A DNA stretch of 44,492 nt from Lachnospiraceae bacterium (GCA_024681795.1 JAILAD010000026.1:1-44492); one strand, 5' to 3'; shown: positions 14,061 to 22,616, counted from the stretch's first letter. Notes: generated from the letters alone by a model not told the origin. A program made the numbers and translations.

Positions 14061-15592
14061 GTGATAAAATACCGGATTTATTTGATGACGTTTTCGGACC
14101 GGTTATGCAGCCGGGATCGAGTTCCCATACGGCAGGCCCCTGCCGGCTCGGTTATCTGGCGCACTGCCTCTTAAAAGGAAAACTCAAAAAGGTAACGGTT
14201 CTGCTGGATAAAGAGGGATCGTTTGCCGGTACTTTCGGACATATGAACGAAGATATCGGAATGCTGAGCGGTGCATACGGCTTCCTCCCCGATGATGAAC
14301 GGATGTTTGAAATTACGGAAATCTATGTACAAAAAAGGATTGAGTACAGGTTTGAATTTACAGAACTTTCCTCCAAACATCCGAACGCCGCAGGCTTCCT
14401 GCTAACGGATGAAAATAACGAAGAGTATTACCTTGAGGGAAACAGTATCGGAGGCGGAAGAATTGAGACCGTAAATATTATGGGTTTTCCCATCCGGTAT
14501 TCCGGAGATACCTTCCTGTATCTTCTGGGCAGCGAACCGGAGCATACTCCGAATGAAACAGGAAGAGGAAAAAGCGAAAACGAATCCGGTGAAACGATTT
14601 TCTGGCTGGAAACTTCGAAGGAAGAAAATGAATTAAGGGAAGTGAGATTCCTTTTAACCCCCGTAACCGAATTTACAACAACGAAAGATGCAAAACAGCT
14701 GTTTGACGGTTTCGAAAGCTGGAAGCGGATAAGCCGGGAAGCAGGTGAAAATCTTTACGAAACGGCGCTTCGATACGAAACGGATCTTTCCGGACAAACG
14801 GAAGAAGTAATTTTTCAAAAGATGAAGAAACGGCAGGAGCTCCTGAAGGAAGAAACGGAAGCACCGTACCGGAAACCGGAAAACATACTGGAAACGCCGT
14901 TTAGCGGTTATCACTTCGGAAAGTGGGATGCATACGAAAAAACAAATAAATCGATACAGCCGGACCTAAACCGGAGGATTTTGAAATATGTTTTTGCGGT
15001 ACAGGCACTGACGAAAGGAGTCAGACTGGTACCGGGACCGATGGGAACGGGAGGCGGATTTCTTTATTCGGTCATCAGGGCTTTTGCGGAAGAGAAAAAA
15101 CTGCCGGATGAAAAAATAACGGAAAGCCTCTTTGTAGCAGCCGGAGTCGGAATGATTGCATATACAAAGTCAGATCCGACGGGAGAGATTACCGGATGCG
15201 CCGGAGAATGCGGGATTTGCGGAGCGATGGCTGCATCAGCGGTGACATATCTGGCCGGAGGAAATGCGGACGAAATCGAAAACGCTGCCTCTCTTGCATT
15301 GCAGGCTGCACTTGGGTGGCCCTGTGATCCGGTTCCGGGCGGAAACAATCAGCCGTGTTTTTCCAGATTCGTAACGGTAACCCAGATGGCAGTAACATTT
15401 GCGGATCTGGCGCTGTCCGGAAGAGATGCAGAGATTCCGTTTGACGAAGTTGTGGAAACGATGGACAGGATGGGCAGGGAGATGCCCTTAAAATACCGAT
15501 GTACTTCGCTCGGCGGAATCTGTGAAACGAATCGCGCCGGGCAATGCAGGAAAGAATTTGATGAATGGTTCAGAAAAAGCCGTACCATTTAG
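14057..15592 (+). CDS. L-serine dehydratase-like Fe-S enzyme (single-chain beta plus alpha domains)
   Basis: A 511-residue protein. The N-terminal part is an SDH beta domain with PGSSSHTAGPCRLG, HPNAAGFLL and SIGGGRIETVNI. The C-terminal part is an SDH alpha domain with GPMGTGGGFLY, GCAGECGICGAMAASAV and CDPVPGGNNQPC. Cysteines C381, C423 and C434 have spacings of 42 and 11, matching the known [4Fe-4S] ligands of L-serine dehydratases. The PGGNNQPC segment and extra cysteines C385 and C388 differ from standard enzymes. The expected reaction is serine to pyruvate plus ammonia. In this operon the real substrate could be cysteine, another beta-substituted amino acid, or a side product. The start overlaps the CMD stop by 4 nt. 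Confidence 0.82.
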   Translation: MSDKIPDLFDDVFGPVMQPGSSSHTAGPCRLGYLAHCLLKGKLKKVTVLLDKEGSFAGTFGHMNEDIGMLSGAYGFLPDDERMFEITEIYVQKRIEYRFEFTELSSKHPNAAGFLLTDENNEEYYLEGNSIGGGRIETVNIMGFPIRYSGDTFLYLLGSEPEHTPNETGRGKSENESGETIFWLETSKEENELREVRFLLTPVTEFTTTKDAKQLFDGFESWKRISREAGENLYETALRYETDLSGQTEEVIFQKMKKRQELLKEETEAPYRKPENILETPFSGYHFGKWDAYEKTNKSIQPDLNRRILKYVFAVQALTKGVRLVPGPMGTGGGFLYSVIRAFAEEKKLPDEKITESLFVAAGVGMIAYTKSDPTGEITGCAGECGICGAMAASAVTYLAGGNADEIENAASLALQAALGWPCDPVPGGNNQPCFSRFVTVTQMAVTFADLALSGRDAEIPFDEVVETMDRMGREMPLKYRCTSLGGICETNRAGQCRKEFDEWFRKSRTI

Positions 15593-15612
15593 AAACAGAA
15601 AAGGAGAATATG

Positions 15613-16419
15613 ATGAGTAAAAAATTTGAGAATCAGACAATCTTTATCACGGGAGCCGCAAAGGGCCAGGGACGTGCGGTGGCACTGGCTTTTGCGGAAG
15701 AAGGGGCGAATATCGCAGCTTTCGATCTCGGAGAGAAAATCACCTATCCCGCATACAACCGTTCCTCAAACGAGGATTTGGAAAAACTGAAGGATGAAGT
15801 GGAAGCACTCGGCGGAAAAATAGTTATTTACGCAGGTGACGTGCGAAAGGGAGAGGATGTGAAAGAAGCCGTAGAGATTACGGTAAAAGAGTTCGGAGGA
15901 ATTGATATTTTATTCAGTAACGCGGGTATCGCCGCATACGGTAATTCCTGGGAACTCAGTGAAGAAGAATGGGATGCAATGATAGAAATAAATTTAAGAG
16001 GCGGATGGCTGGTATCCAGGTACGTGATTCCGCACTTAATTGAAAAAAAGAAAGGAGTGATTATTTATAATTCATCCATTGCAGGCCTCAGGGGTATGAA
16101 CAGAATGAGTCATTATTCCGCATCAAAGCACGGACTTGTCGGTCTGACCAAATCGCAGGCGATTGAACTTGCGCCATACGGGATCAGGGTGGTATCCCTT
16201 CATCCCACCGGAGTCAATACACCGATGAACGACGGGCTGGCTGAACTGGAAGGGACGACACCGATTGAAATTGCAGAACGCTCGGCCGGAAATCTTTTGC
16301 CGGTTCCGTGGGTAGAGACTTCGGACATTGTTGCGGCAGTGAAATATATCGCAGGCGATGAGGCGCGATATATGACGGGCAATCAGTTTGTACTGGATGC
16401 AGGGTTACTTACAAGATAA
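15613..16419 (+). CDS. Short-chain dehydrogenase/reductase, mycofactocin-coupled type by resemblance
   Basis: A 268-residue SDR with NAD-binding TGAAKGQGR near the N-terminus, NAGI, active-site serine in NSSIAG and catalytic YSASK. AAGGAG lies 6 nt before the ATG at 15613; an ATG one codon earlier is also possible. The insertion after the second strand (DLGEKITYPAYNRSSNEDLEKL) is like the subgroup that retains its nicotinamide cofactor and is often linked to mycofactocin. No mycofactocin genes are in the window. The substrate is unknown. It lies between the serine-dehydratase-like gene and an amino acid importer, so oxidation or reduction of a sulfur-containing hydroxy or keto acid is possible but unproven. 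Confidence 0.85.
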   Translation: MSKKFENQTIFITGAAKGQGRAVALAFAEEGANIAAFDLGEKITYPAYNRSSNEDLEKLKDEVEALGGKIVIYAGDVRKGEDVKEAVEITVKEFGGIDILFSNAGIAAYGNSWELSEEEWDAMIEINLRGGWLVSRYVIPHLIEKKKGVIIYNSSIAGLRGMNRMSHYSASKHGLVGLTKSQAIELAPYGIRVVSLHPTGVNTPMNDGLAELEGTTPIEIAERSAGNLLPVPWVETSDIVAAVKYIAGDEARYMTGNQFVLDAGLLTR

Positions 16420-16480
16420 AAGAGGAAAATCTGAAAAAGTCAGCGGTGAGACGAATTGTCACCGCAGAAAGAGGAAAATT

Positions 16481-17392
16481 ATGAAAAAGAAAATTTTAAC
16501 TACGGCATTGGCATTATTACTTGTTACATCATCACTTGCAGGATGCGCAGGAGCATCGAAGGTTGTGGAAAATACGCCTTCTGAGGAACCGGAAGCAGTT
16601 GTTACTTCCGATGTAATCGAATCTTCGGATAAGACCCTGGCTGCCGACACCGGGAAAGAAACCATCAATGTTCTGGTCGGAACCATGGGTACATATTCTC
16701 CGTTCAGCTACTACGATGAAAATGATAATCTTACCGGTTATGACATCGAGGTTGTAAGGAAAATCGAAGAAGTCGATCCCTCCCTTCATTTTGAATTTGA
16801 ATCCGGTGCATGGGAGTCCTTATTCCCCGGTCTTGATTCCGGCAAATTCCAGATGCTTGCAAACCAGATTGCAAGTACCGAGGAAAGAAGAGCGAAATAC
16901 TATCTGACCGAGAATACCTATTTTGTAGCAACCAACCAGCTTGTTGTAAAGAGCGATAACGATACCGTTACTTCCTTTGAGGATTTAGTGGAAACCGGCG
17001 GAATTTTAGGTCTTACCGTAGGTGACAACCACAATGAGGAAGCGGAAATCTGGAATGAAGAGCATGATGCGGATCACCAGCTTAATATTCAGTACTATAA
17101 CGAAGACGTAACCACGATTCTTCAGGACATTGACAACGGAAGAATTGCAGCTACCTTAAACGATCCGGCAGTTGCAGTCAGCAAAGCGGAAATTCAGGGA
17201 CTTCAGGTGAAACCTGTCGGAAATCCGGTAGATCAGGTTCCCGTACATTTCGTATTCTTCCAGGATGAGAACGGCAAGGAAATCAGCGAAAGAGTAGATG
17301 CAGCACTTGCTCAGTTAAAAGAAAGCGGTGAACTTTCCAAACTTTCCGAGGACTGGTTTGATGCGGATTATACCGAGGTTCGCCCCGAGTAA
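16481..17392 (+). CDS. Amino acid ABC transporter substrate-binding lipoprotein, TcyA-like
   Basis: A 303-residue lipoprotein, signal peptide ending at SSLAGC (lipobox), then an acidic low-complexity spacer to about residue 60 and a family-3 binding domain (NVLVGTMGTYSPFSYYDENDNLTGYDIEVVRKI and MLANQIASTEERRAKYYLTENTY). The start at 16481 has AGAGGAAAA upstream. The upstream extension in the same frame lies in the SDR gene and a hairpin. Cystine receptors share this organisation, and the neighbouring beta-lyase and deacetylase support cystine or an acylated cysteine as ligand (inference). A long hairpin follows the gene. Confidence 0.87.
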   Translation: MKKKILTTALALLLVTSSLAGCAGASKVVENTPSEEPEAVVTSDVIESSDKTLAADTGKETINVLVGTMGTYSPFSYYDENDNLTGYDIEVVRKIEEVDPSLHFEFESGAWESLFPGLDSGKFQMLANQIASTEERRAKYYLTENTYFVATNQLVVKSDNDTVTSFEDLVETGGILGLTVGDNHNEEAEIWNEEHDADHQLNIQYYNEDVTTILQDIDNGRIAATLNDPAVAVSKAEIQGLQVKPVGNPVDQVPVHFVFFQDENGKEISERVDAALAQLKESGELSKLSEDWFDADYTEVRPE

Positions 17393-17436
17393 TAAGAGTC
17401 ATTTATAAAATATACAGAATAAATTAAGAGTATTCT

Positions 17437-17474
17437 CCGGCATTGCGCGTTCTCATCTGAACGTGCAGTGCCGG
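17437..17474 (+). other. 16-bp mRNA hairpin between receptor and permease genes
   Basis: 17437-17452 pairs with 17459-17474 along all 16 positions (with G-U pairs) around a TCATCT loop. No U tract follows. As with the hairpin after the fused receptor at 4335, this is likely a processing or stabilising structure that raises receptor expression over that of permease and ATPase. Confidence 0.75.
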
Positions 17475-17492
17475 CAGGATGAGAGAAAAGAA

Positions 17493-18194
17493 ATGGGAAA
17501 AATATTTGATTTTAAATATATGATTGAAATCATCCCTTCGATTCTGAAGGGAATTCCGTATACGATGGGAATCGCCGTGGTTTCGTTTGTAATCGGAATC
17601 GGAATCGGACTTGCCGGTGCGCTTTTTAAGATTTACAAAGTTCCGGTAATGAACAAAGTCACGGGGATCTACGTATCCTTTATCCGGGGAACGCCTCTGG
17701 TAGTACAGATTTTACTGATTTATTATGCGTTTCCGATTTTGATTAAATTTATCAATTACAAATTCGGTACGCATATCGACATCTCCTGGATCCCGGCTGT
17801 TGTATTTATGTTTATCGCCTACTCCCTGAATGCGGGTGCATATCTTACGGAATCGATTCGCGCCGCAATTCAGGCGATTGACAAAGGCCAGATGGAGGCA
17901 GCCCAGTCCGTGGGAATGACAATGTCACAGGCGATGATAAGGATTATCCTTCCGCAGGCTGCAAAAATCAGTCTTCCGGTTTTTGCGAATTTCTTTATCG
18001 GTCTTTTAAAGGATACCTCGCTTGCGTTTACGGCGGCGGTTCCGGAAATTATGGGACAGGCAAAAATCCAGGCAGGAAGGGCATCCAGGTTCTTCGAAGC
18101 ATATATTGACGCGGCGTTGATTTACTGGATAATCTGTATTATTCTGGAACGAATTCTGGCAGTCATTGAGAAAAGAAACAAGGAGAAATCATAA
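17493..18194 (+). CDS. Amino acid ABC transporter permease, TcyB-like
   Basis: A 233-residue permease of the polar amino acid class, started at ATG 17493 (MGKIFDFKYMIEIIPSILKGIPYT). The alternative GTG at 17463 lies inside the hairpin. Conserved features are FIRGTPLVVQILLIYYAFP and the coupling loop GQMEAAQSVGMTMSQAMIRIILPQAA. A single permease gene suggests a homodimer. It is coupled to its ATPase by a TAATG overlap. The ribosome site is weak (GAGAGAAAAG), consistent with lower expression than the receptor. Confidence 0.9.
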   Translation: MGKIFDFKYMIEIIPSILKGIPYTMGIAVVSFVIGIGIGLAGALFKIYKVPVMNKVTGIYVSFIRGTPLVVQILLIYYAFPILIKFINYKFGTHIDISWIPAVVFMFIAYSLNAGAYLTESIRAAIQAIDKGQMEAAQSVGMTMSQAMIRIILPQAAKISLPVFANFFIGLLKDTSLAFTAAVPEIMGQAKIQAGRASRFFEAYIDAALIYWIICIILERILAVIEKRNKEKS

Positions 18195-18958
18195 TGAGTG
18201 AAATTATGATTGAAATGAAAAACATACAGAAGCACTTTAAGAATAATCATGTACTCAAAGGAGTTGATTTAACCGTAAACGAAGGCGAAACGGTAGCCCT
18301 TCTCGGATCGAGCGGATCCGGAAAATCAACGCTTCTTCGGTGCATCAATCTTTTGGAAACACCGGATGAGGGAGAAGTCAGAATCAATGATTTTTCGTTT
18401 TCAGCGGATAAAATCAACAAGCATGTGAAACTTGAGGCCAGAAGGAGAACCGCGATGGTGTTTCAGAATTTCGGACTCTTTGCCAACAAGACGGCACTTG
18501 AAAACGTGACGGAAGCTCTCATTACGGTACATAAAAAAAGCAAGGCAGAAGCAAACGAAATCGGAAAAAAATACCTTGAAAAAGTCGGCCTTCTGGATGC
18601 TGCAAATCAGTATCCGTCTACACTTTCCGGAGGACAGAAGCAGCGTGTTGCAATCTCCCGTGCGCTTGCGCTCGATCCGAAGATTATCCTCTTTGACGAA
18701 CCGACTTCGGCGCTGGATCCGGAACTTGTACAGGAGGTACAAAGGGTAATCCGAAAGGTTGCCGAGGAACGGGTGACCATGCTGATTGTGACGCATGAGA
18801 TGGACTTTGCAAGGGAGGTTGCGGATAAAGTGGCATTCATGTCGGAAGGGCAGATTCTTGAGACGGGTACACCGGAAGAATTTTTCAAAAATCCGAAGAA
18901 TGAAAGAACGAAAAAATTTTTGGAAAGTTATATGCAGCGGTTTGCATATTCGATTTGA
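18194..18958 (+). CDS. Amino acid ABC transporter ATP-binding protein, TcyC-like
   Basis: A 254-residue ATPase with Walker A GSSGSGKST, Q-loop AMVFQNFGLFANKT, signature LSGGQKQR, Walker B IILFDEPTSALDPE and switch IVTHE. It completes a receptor-permease-ATPase importer. AGGAG precedes the ATG, which overlaps the permease stop. The TcyABC cystine importers are the closest functional analogy, based on the sulfur neighbours; the sequence itself proves only the polar amino acid subclass. Confidence 0.92.
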   Translation: MSEIMIEMKNIQKHFKNNHVLKGVDLTVNEGETVALLGSSGSGKSTLLRCINLLETPDEGEVRINDFSFSADKINKHVKLEARRRTAMVFQNFGLFANKTALENVTEALITVHKKSKAEANEIGKKYLEKVGLLDAANQYPSTLSGGQKQRVAISRALALDPKIILFDEPTSALDPELVQEVQRVIRKVAEERVTMLIVTHEMDFAREVADKVAFMSEGQILETGTPEEFFKNPKNERTKKFLESYMQRFAYSI

Positions 18959-18966
18959 GGCACGTT

Positions 18967-20082
18967 ATGAAACGAGACTGGACGGAAGAATTTAAATGGT
19001 TCCATGCACATCCGGAAATCGGTTTTGAGGAATACAGGACTACGGAACGAATCCGGGAAATACTGAAGGAAGAAGGAATTGAGGAACTTAGGTTTCCGTT
19101 AAAGACCGGGGCGGTCGCCGTAATCCGCGGGGAAAGGGAAGGAAATAACAGACTGTTAAGAGCTGATATCGACGCCCTTCCGATCAAAGAAGAAAGTAAT
19201 CTTCCCTATGCTTCCGTTCATGAGGGCGTGATGCACGCATGCGGCCACGATGTTCATCTGACGACGGCACTTATGGTTGCGGATTTTTTAAACCGGAACA
19301 AAAAGAAAGTAAAAGGAAACGTATCTATCCTTTTCCAGCCGGGAGAGGAAGTATTTAACGGAGCAGCGAGTGTAATTAAAACAGGAATCACAAAAGGGAT
19401 TGATGAATTTTATGCGTTTCATACAGACCCGTCTTCGGAGGTCGGGGAAATCGGAATCGCCGCGGGAGGAGTAACCTCTTCGGTGGACCGCTTTCAAATT
19501 ACCGTAAACGGAAAAGGTTCCCACGCAGCACTTCCGCACGAGGGAATCAACCCCATCCGGGCACTTACGGAGATCGCATCCTGGCTTTCCTCAGACTGCG
19601 ATCATGCAATTGATGCATTTACCCCGCATGTGATAACAGTCGCCCGTTTGAGTGCCGGAACGACGTGGAATGTGATTCCGTCTTCCGGAGAACTGGAAGG
19701 AACGGTACGAACGCTTGATGAAAATGTGAGGGAAAAAATCAAAAACGAAACAGAAAAAGCCGTCCGGGCATTTGAACTGTTATATGATGTTCAGATTTCG
19801 CTCATCTGGACAAAGGGTCCGCACGTGTCCTTTAACGACGAGGGACTTGTTAAAAAAGCACTGTCGGTTTCAAAACGTCTTGGTGTAAAAACAAAGGCTC
19901 CGGGAAATCTGATGATCGGCGATGATTTCGGAGATTATGCCGCAGAAGACGAAAAGAGCAAGGGACTGTATATAAAAATCGGCAGCGGAAAAGGCGAAAC
20001 CTATCACCATCCGAAATTTTACGCAGATCCGAAAACAATTTATGCAGCCGCAGAATTTATGGGTGAACTGCTTATGGAATAA
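18967..20082 (+). CDS. M20-family metal-dependent amidohydrolase
   Basis: A 371-residue amidohydrolase related to hippurate and N-acyl amino acid hydrolases. Metal-binding HACGHDVH (from residue 90), GEEV, the catalytic domain GKGSHAALPHEGINPI and the C-terminal HHPKFYAD are all present. It would remove an acyl group from an imported amino acid. Homologues next to Tcy-type importers and beta-lyases in Firmicutes (SndA, YtnL/YxeP-like) handle N-acetyl or other S- or N-modified cysteines. The start is the ATG at 18967; an in-frame TTG at 18955 is equally near the ATPase stop but less likely. Confidence 0.85.
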   Translation: MKRDWTEEFKWFHAHPEIGFEEYRTTERIREILKEEGIEELRFPLKTGAVAVIRGEREGNNRLLRADIDALPIKEESNLPYASVHEGVMHACGHDVHLTTALMVADFLNRNKKKVKGNVSILFQPGEEVFNGAASVIKTGITKGIDEFYAFHTDPSSEVGEIGIAAGGVTSSVDRFQITVNGKGSHAALPHEGINPIRALTEIASWLSSDCDHAIDAFTPHVITVARLSAGTTWNVIPSSGELEGTVRTLDENVREKIKNETEKAVRAFELLYDVQISLIWTKGPHVSFNDEGLVKKALSVSKRLGVKTKAPGNLMIGDDFGDYAAEDEKSKGLYIKIGSGKGETYHHPKFYADPKTIYAAAEFMGELLME

Positions 20083-20087
20083 AAGTC

Positions 20088-21281
20088 ATGTCCGAGAGAA
20101 ATTTAAACTTCGATCAAATTATAAACAGAAAAAATACGAAATCATTAAAATATGATTTTGCAGAAAAACGCGGCTATCCGGAAGATATTCTTCCGCTCTG
20201 GGTTGCGGACATGGATTTTAAAACCTCTTCTTATGTCGAGGATGCAATCTCATCACTGGCTCTTCAAAACATTTACGGGTATACCGATACGCAAAACGGG
20301 GACGGGTTCTTTGATGCGGTTGCAGGCTGGATGAAGAGACATCACGATTTTGAAGTAAAGCAGGAATGGCATGTGAAAACGCCCGGGGTCTGTTTTGCAA
20401 TCGGAACGGCTCTGAATGCGGTTACCGAACCGGGAGATGCAGTCATCATTCAGGAACCGGCGTACTATCCGTTTCGAAACATCATTCGTTTCAACAAAAG
20501 AAAGCTTGTGACAAGCAGTCTTCTTTTGAACGATGACGGGTATTATACCATGGATTACGAAGACTTTGAAAAGAAAGTGATTGGGAATAAAGTCAAACTT
20601 TTTATTCTCTGCAGTCCGCATAATCCGGTCGGAAGAGTGTGGACAAAAGAAGAACTGGTAAGAATCGGTGAAATCTGCAGGAGAAAAGGTGTTATCGTCT
20701 TCAGTGATGAAATTCATTTTGATTTTGTCTGGGAGGGAGTGCACAGAATTTTTCAGGAGGCGGATCCGTCCTTCCGGGATTTTACGATAACCGCCACCTC
20801 GCCCAGCAAAACCTTTAATCTGGCAGGGTTGCAGCAGTCAAATATTTTTATTCCGAATGAGGTAATTCGAAGTAAATATATTTGGGCGTATGATGCTACC
20901 GGATATGATGAGCCGAATATTGCCGGAATAGCGGCCGCTCAGGCGGCGTATGAAAACGGGGACGAATGGTATGAAACTGCAAAAAAATATATCTTTGAGA
21001 ATATATGCTTTGCGGATACATTTGTCAAAAACGAGCTTCCGGGAGTGCATCTGATTCATCCGCAGGGGACATACTTAATCTGGCTTGATTTCAGACAGCT
21101 CAGGCTGTCAGCCGATGAACTGGAGGATCTGATTGTAAATAAGGCGGGTCTGTGGCTTGACAGAGGAAGGATATTCGGAAAAGCAGGGGAGGGGTTTGAG
21201 AGGATGAATACCGCCTGTCCGAAAAGCATTCTGGAAGAAGCATTAAACCGAATAAAAACAGGTATCTCAAATTACGGTTAA
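20088..21281 (+). CDS. patB: PatB/MalY-family cystathionine beta-lyase
   Basis: A 397-residue class I PLP aminotransferase-fold lyase with the N-terminal DFDQ-like NFDQIINRKNTKSLKYDFAEKRGYPEDILPLWVADMDF, CSPHNPVGRVW and the cofactor lysine K241 in ATSPSKTFNLAGLQQSN. The length fits PatB/MalY. It cleaves C-S bonds of cystathionine, S-alkylcysteines or cystine to give pyruvate, ammonia and a thiol. As the last gene, five nt after the amidohydrolase, it would release sulfur from the compound that the operon imports and deacylates. The 3' end overlaps an AGGTATC/GATACCT hairpin (21261-21295), which may end the transcript weakly. Confidence 0.9.
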   Translation: MSERNLNFDQIINRKNTKSLKYDFAEKRGYPEDILPLWVADMDFKTSSYVEDAISSLALQNIYGYTDTQNGDGFFDAVAGWMKRHHDFEVKQEWHVKTPGVCFAIGTALNAVTEPGDAVIIQEPAYYPFRNIIRFNKRKLVTSSLLLNDDGYYTMDYEDFEKKVIGNKVKLFILCSPHNPVGRVWTKEELVRIGEICRRKGVIVFSDEIHFDFVWEGVHRIFQEADPSFRDFTITATSPSKTFNLAGLQQSNIFIPNEVIRSKYIWAYDATGYDEPNIAGIAAAQAAYENGDEWYETAKKYIFENICFADTFVKNELPGVHLIHPQGTYLIWLDFRQLRLSADELEDLIVNKAGLWLDRGRIFGKAGEGFERMNTACPKSILEEALNRIKTGISNYG

Positions 21282-21324
21282 TAATTCGGATACCTGAATT
21301 TAAAGCATAAACAGAAACGATTAA

Positions 21325-21394
21325 GATGCCGTAGCCGCAGGAATGGCATAGGTTTCATAGACCGAAGTTGGCGGTTCGAGTCCGTCCGGCATTG
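21325..21394 (+). tRNA. tRNA-like element with CAU anticodon (tRNA-Met-like, divergent)
   Basis: It folds as a cloverleaf by hand. Acceptor GATGCCG (21325-21331) pairs with CGGCATT (21387-21393). The D arm is GCC/GGC with an AGGA loop. The anticodon arm has CAT at 21356-21358 preceded by T33. The T arm GGCGG-TTCGAGT-CCGTC has a canonical T loop. Oddities are a short length (70 nt), a 3-bp D stem, an A-G mismatch in the anticodon stem and no encoded CCA. It could be a functional minor methionine or isoleucine tRNA, a pseudogene, or a tRNA-like decoy. It stands alone, not in a tRNA cluster, just after the sulfur operon. Confidence 0.5.
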
Positions 21395-21397
21395 TTA

Positions 21398-22489
21398 TTA
21401 TTCCGTCCATTCAAGATAAATCTGAATGTCGAGTTTTTCTTCGTTACCGAAGCATTCTTTTATTTCATCCTCGCTCGCACTGATTTTTCCGAGCTTTGTA
21501 TAACTCCATGTGTTTTCACCGTAAAAGAGAGAGATTTGATTTCCGTTGTACAAAACCAGATCTCCGGGGTTTGCGGTTATTTTTTCGTCCGCTCCCGGAA
21601 GCTCCCACGGAAGGTCTCCGACCTTTTCAAAATTGCCGTAATCATGCGTTTCAATTACAGGTGCATCCGTTTTTACTTTATCCCAAAATGCCCGGGCGGT
21701 ATCATTGTCCTCGAGCTCCACGGTGAAACTTCGGCCATTGGCGGAAAGTACCATCTCGGCGGTCGGATCCATCGGATTTGTAAATTCATCTGAAATATTC
21801 ATACTGTTATCCTCGCTGTTATCCTCACTGATATCTTCACTGTTGTTCCGGTCATTATTGTTTTCGCTTCCGACAATCAGTTCAGGCGCTTCCGAAGCAT
21901 AGGGCAGTTTTATTTTTTCGTTATTCGAGGTTAAATAAACTATGCCGTCCTTTAAATAATAGGTTTCATTGGCCGGATCCAACTCGACATTCACCAGAAT
22001 ACGATAGAAAATCACGCTTCCGTCGGGCTGATCCACGCCGACATAGGTATACGGGTCCGTAGTTTTGGTGATATAAAGGTTTTGATAAATATTATTGATG
22101 TTACTGCCGATTTTCAAATCAAAAATCATATCCTGAAAAGAGACGGGAACTTCGTAATCGTCAGGGTTGTTGCTTACGTGATTTACACTGCATTTTTCGG
22201 CTTCGATACGAAACGGGCACGGGACTCCGGTTCCGATAAAACCGCCGAGAGTCTCAATGACGGCACCGCCCGGCTCTTTGTCGGGGAGAACCAGGATGTG
22301 ATCGGAAGGATCCCCGTTCCAGTTGTATGTGTCGATAAAGGCACGTTTTCCGTTTGAGGATACTTTAATATCATAATTTCCGACCGTGGAACTCGTGGAA
22401 TTGTTATAGCCCGTACATGCAAGTGCGATGAAAAACAGGGTAGCAAAAAATACATAAATCGGGATCGTTTTGTTTCCGTATTTTTTCAT
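21398..22489 (-). CDS. Predicted lipoprotein with C-terminal cyclophilin-like domain
   Basis: A 363-residue minus-strand protein with a signal peptide ending near FFIALAC (lipobox-like) and an N-terminal half of unknown type. An acidic Ser/Glu/Asp/Asn linker with SEDISEDNSEDN lies around residues 220-235. The C-terminal domain resembles the bacterial cyclophilin-like fold (FTVELEDNDTARAFWDKV and DLPWELPGADEKITANPGDLVLY). Such domains are not established proline isomerases and may bind ligands. AAAAAGGA is upstream of the ATG, and a promoter is near 22617. It is unrelated to its neighbours and may have been inserted separately. Its function is unknown. Confidence 0.75.
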   Translation of the reverse strand: MKKYGNKTIPIYVFFATLFFIALACTGYNNSTSSTVGNYDIKVSSNGKRAFIDTYNWNGDPSDHILVLPDKEPGGAVIETLGGFIGTGVPCPFRIEAEKCSVNHVSNNPDDYEVPVSFQDMIFDLKIGSNINNIYQNLYITKTTDPYTYVGVDQPDGSVIFYRILVNVELDPANETYYLKDGIVYLTSNNEKIKLPYASEAPELIVGSENNNDRNNSEDISEDNSEDNSMNISDEFTNPMDPTAEMVLSANGRSFTVELEDNDTARAFWDKVKTDAPVIETHDYGNFEKVGDLPWELPGADEKITANPGDLVLYNGNQISLFYGENTWSYTKLGKISASEDEIKECFGNEEKLDIQIYLEWTE

Positions 22490-22616
22490 ATGCGTGGATT
22501 CCTTTTTTACTCAACGGTTGTTAAGAGGTCCGTTATTTTAAGATTGGTTGCGCCGACTCCGACACAATATGTTACCTGAAAAAAATTACGCATGGATGCG
22601 CTAATACTTTGTTTCC

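Noticed and set aside
16443..16465. GCGGTGA/TCACCGC hairpin before the second receptor gene as a terminator
   Set aside because: Short stem, no U tract; might influence translation only.
16388..16480. Extension of the binding lipoprotein upstream to 16388
   Set aside because: It overlaps the SDR and would place the signal peptide in the middle of the protein.
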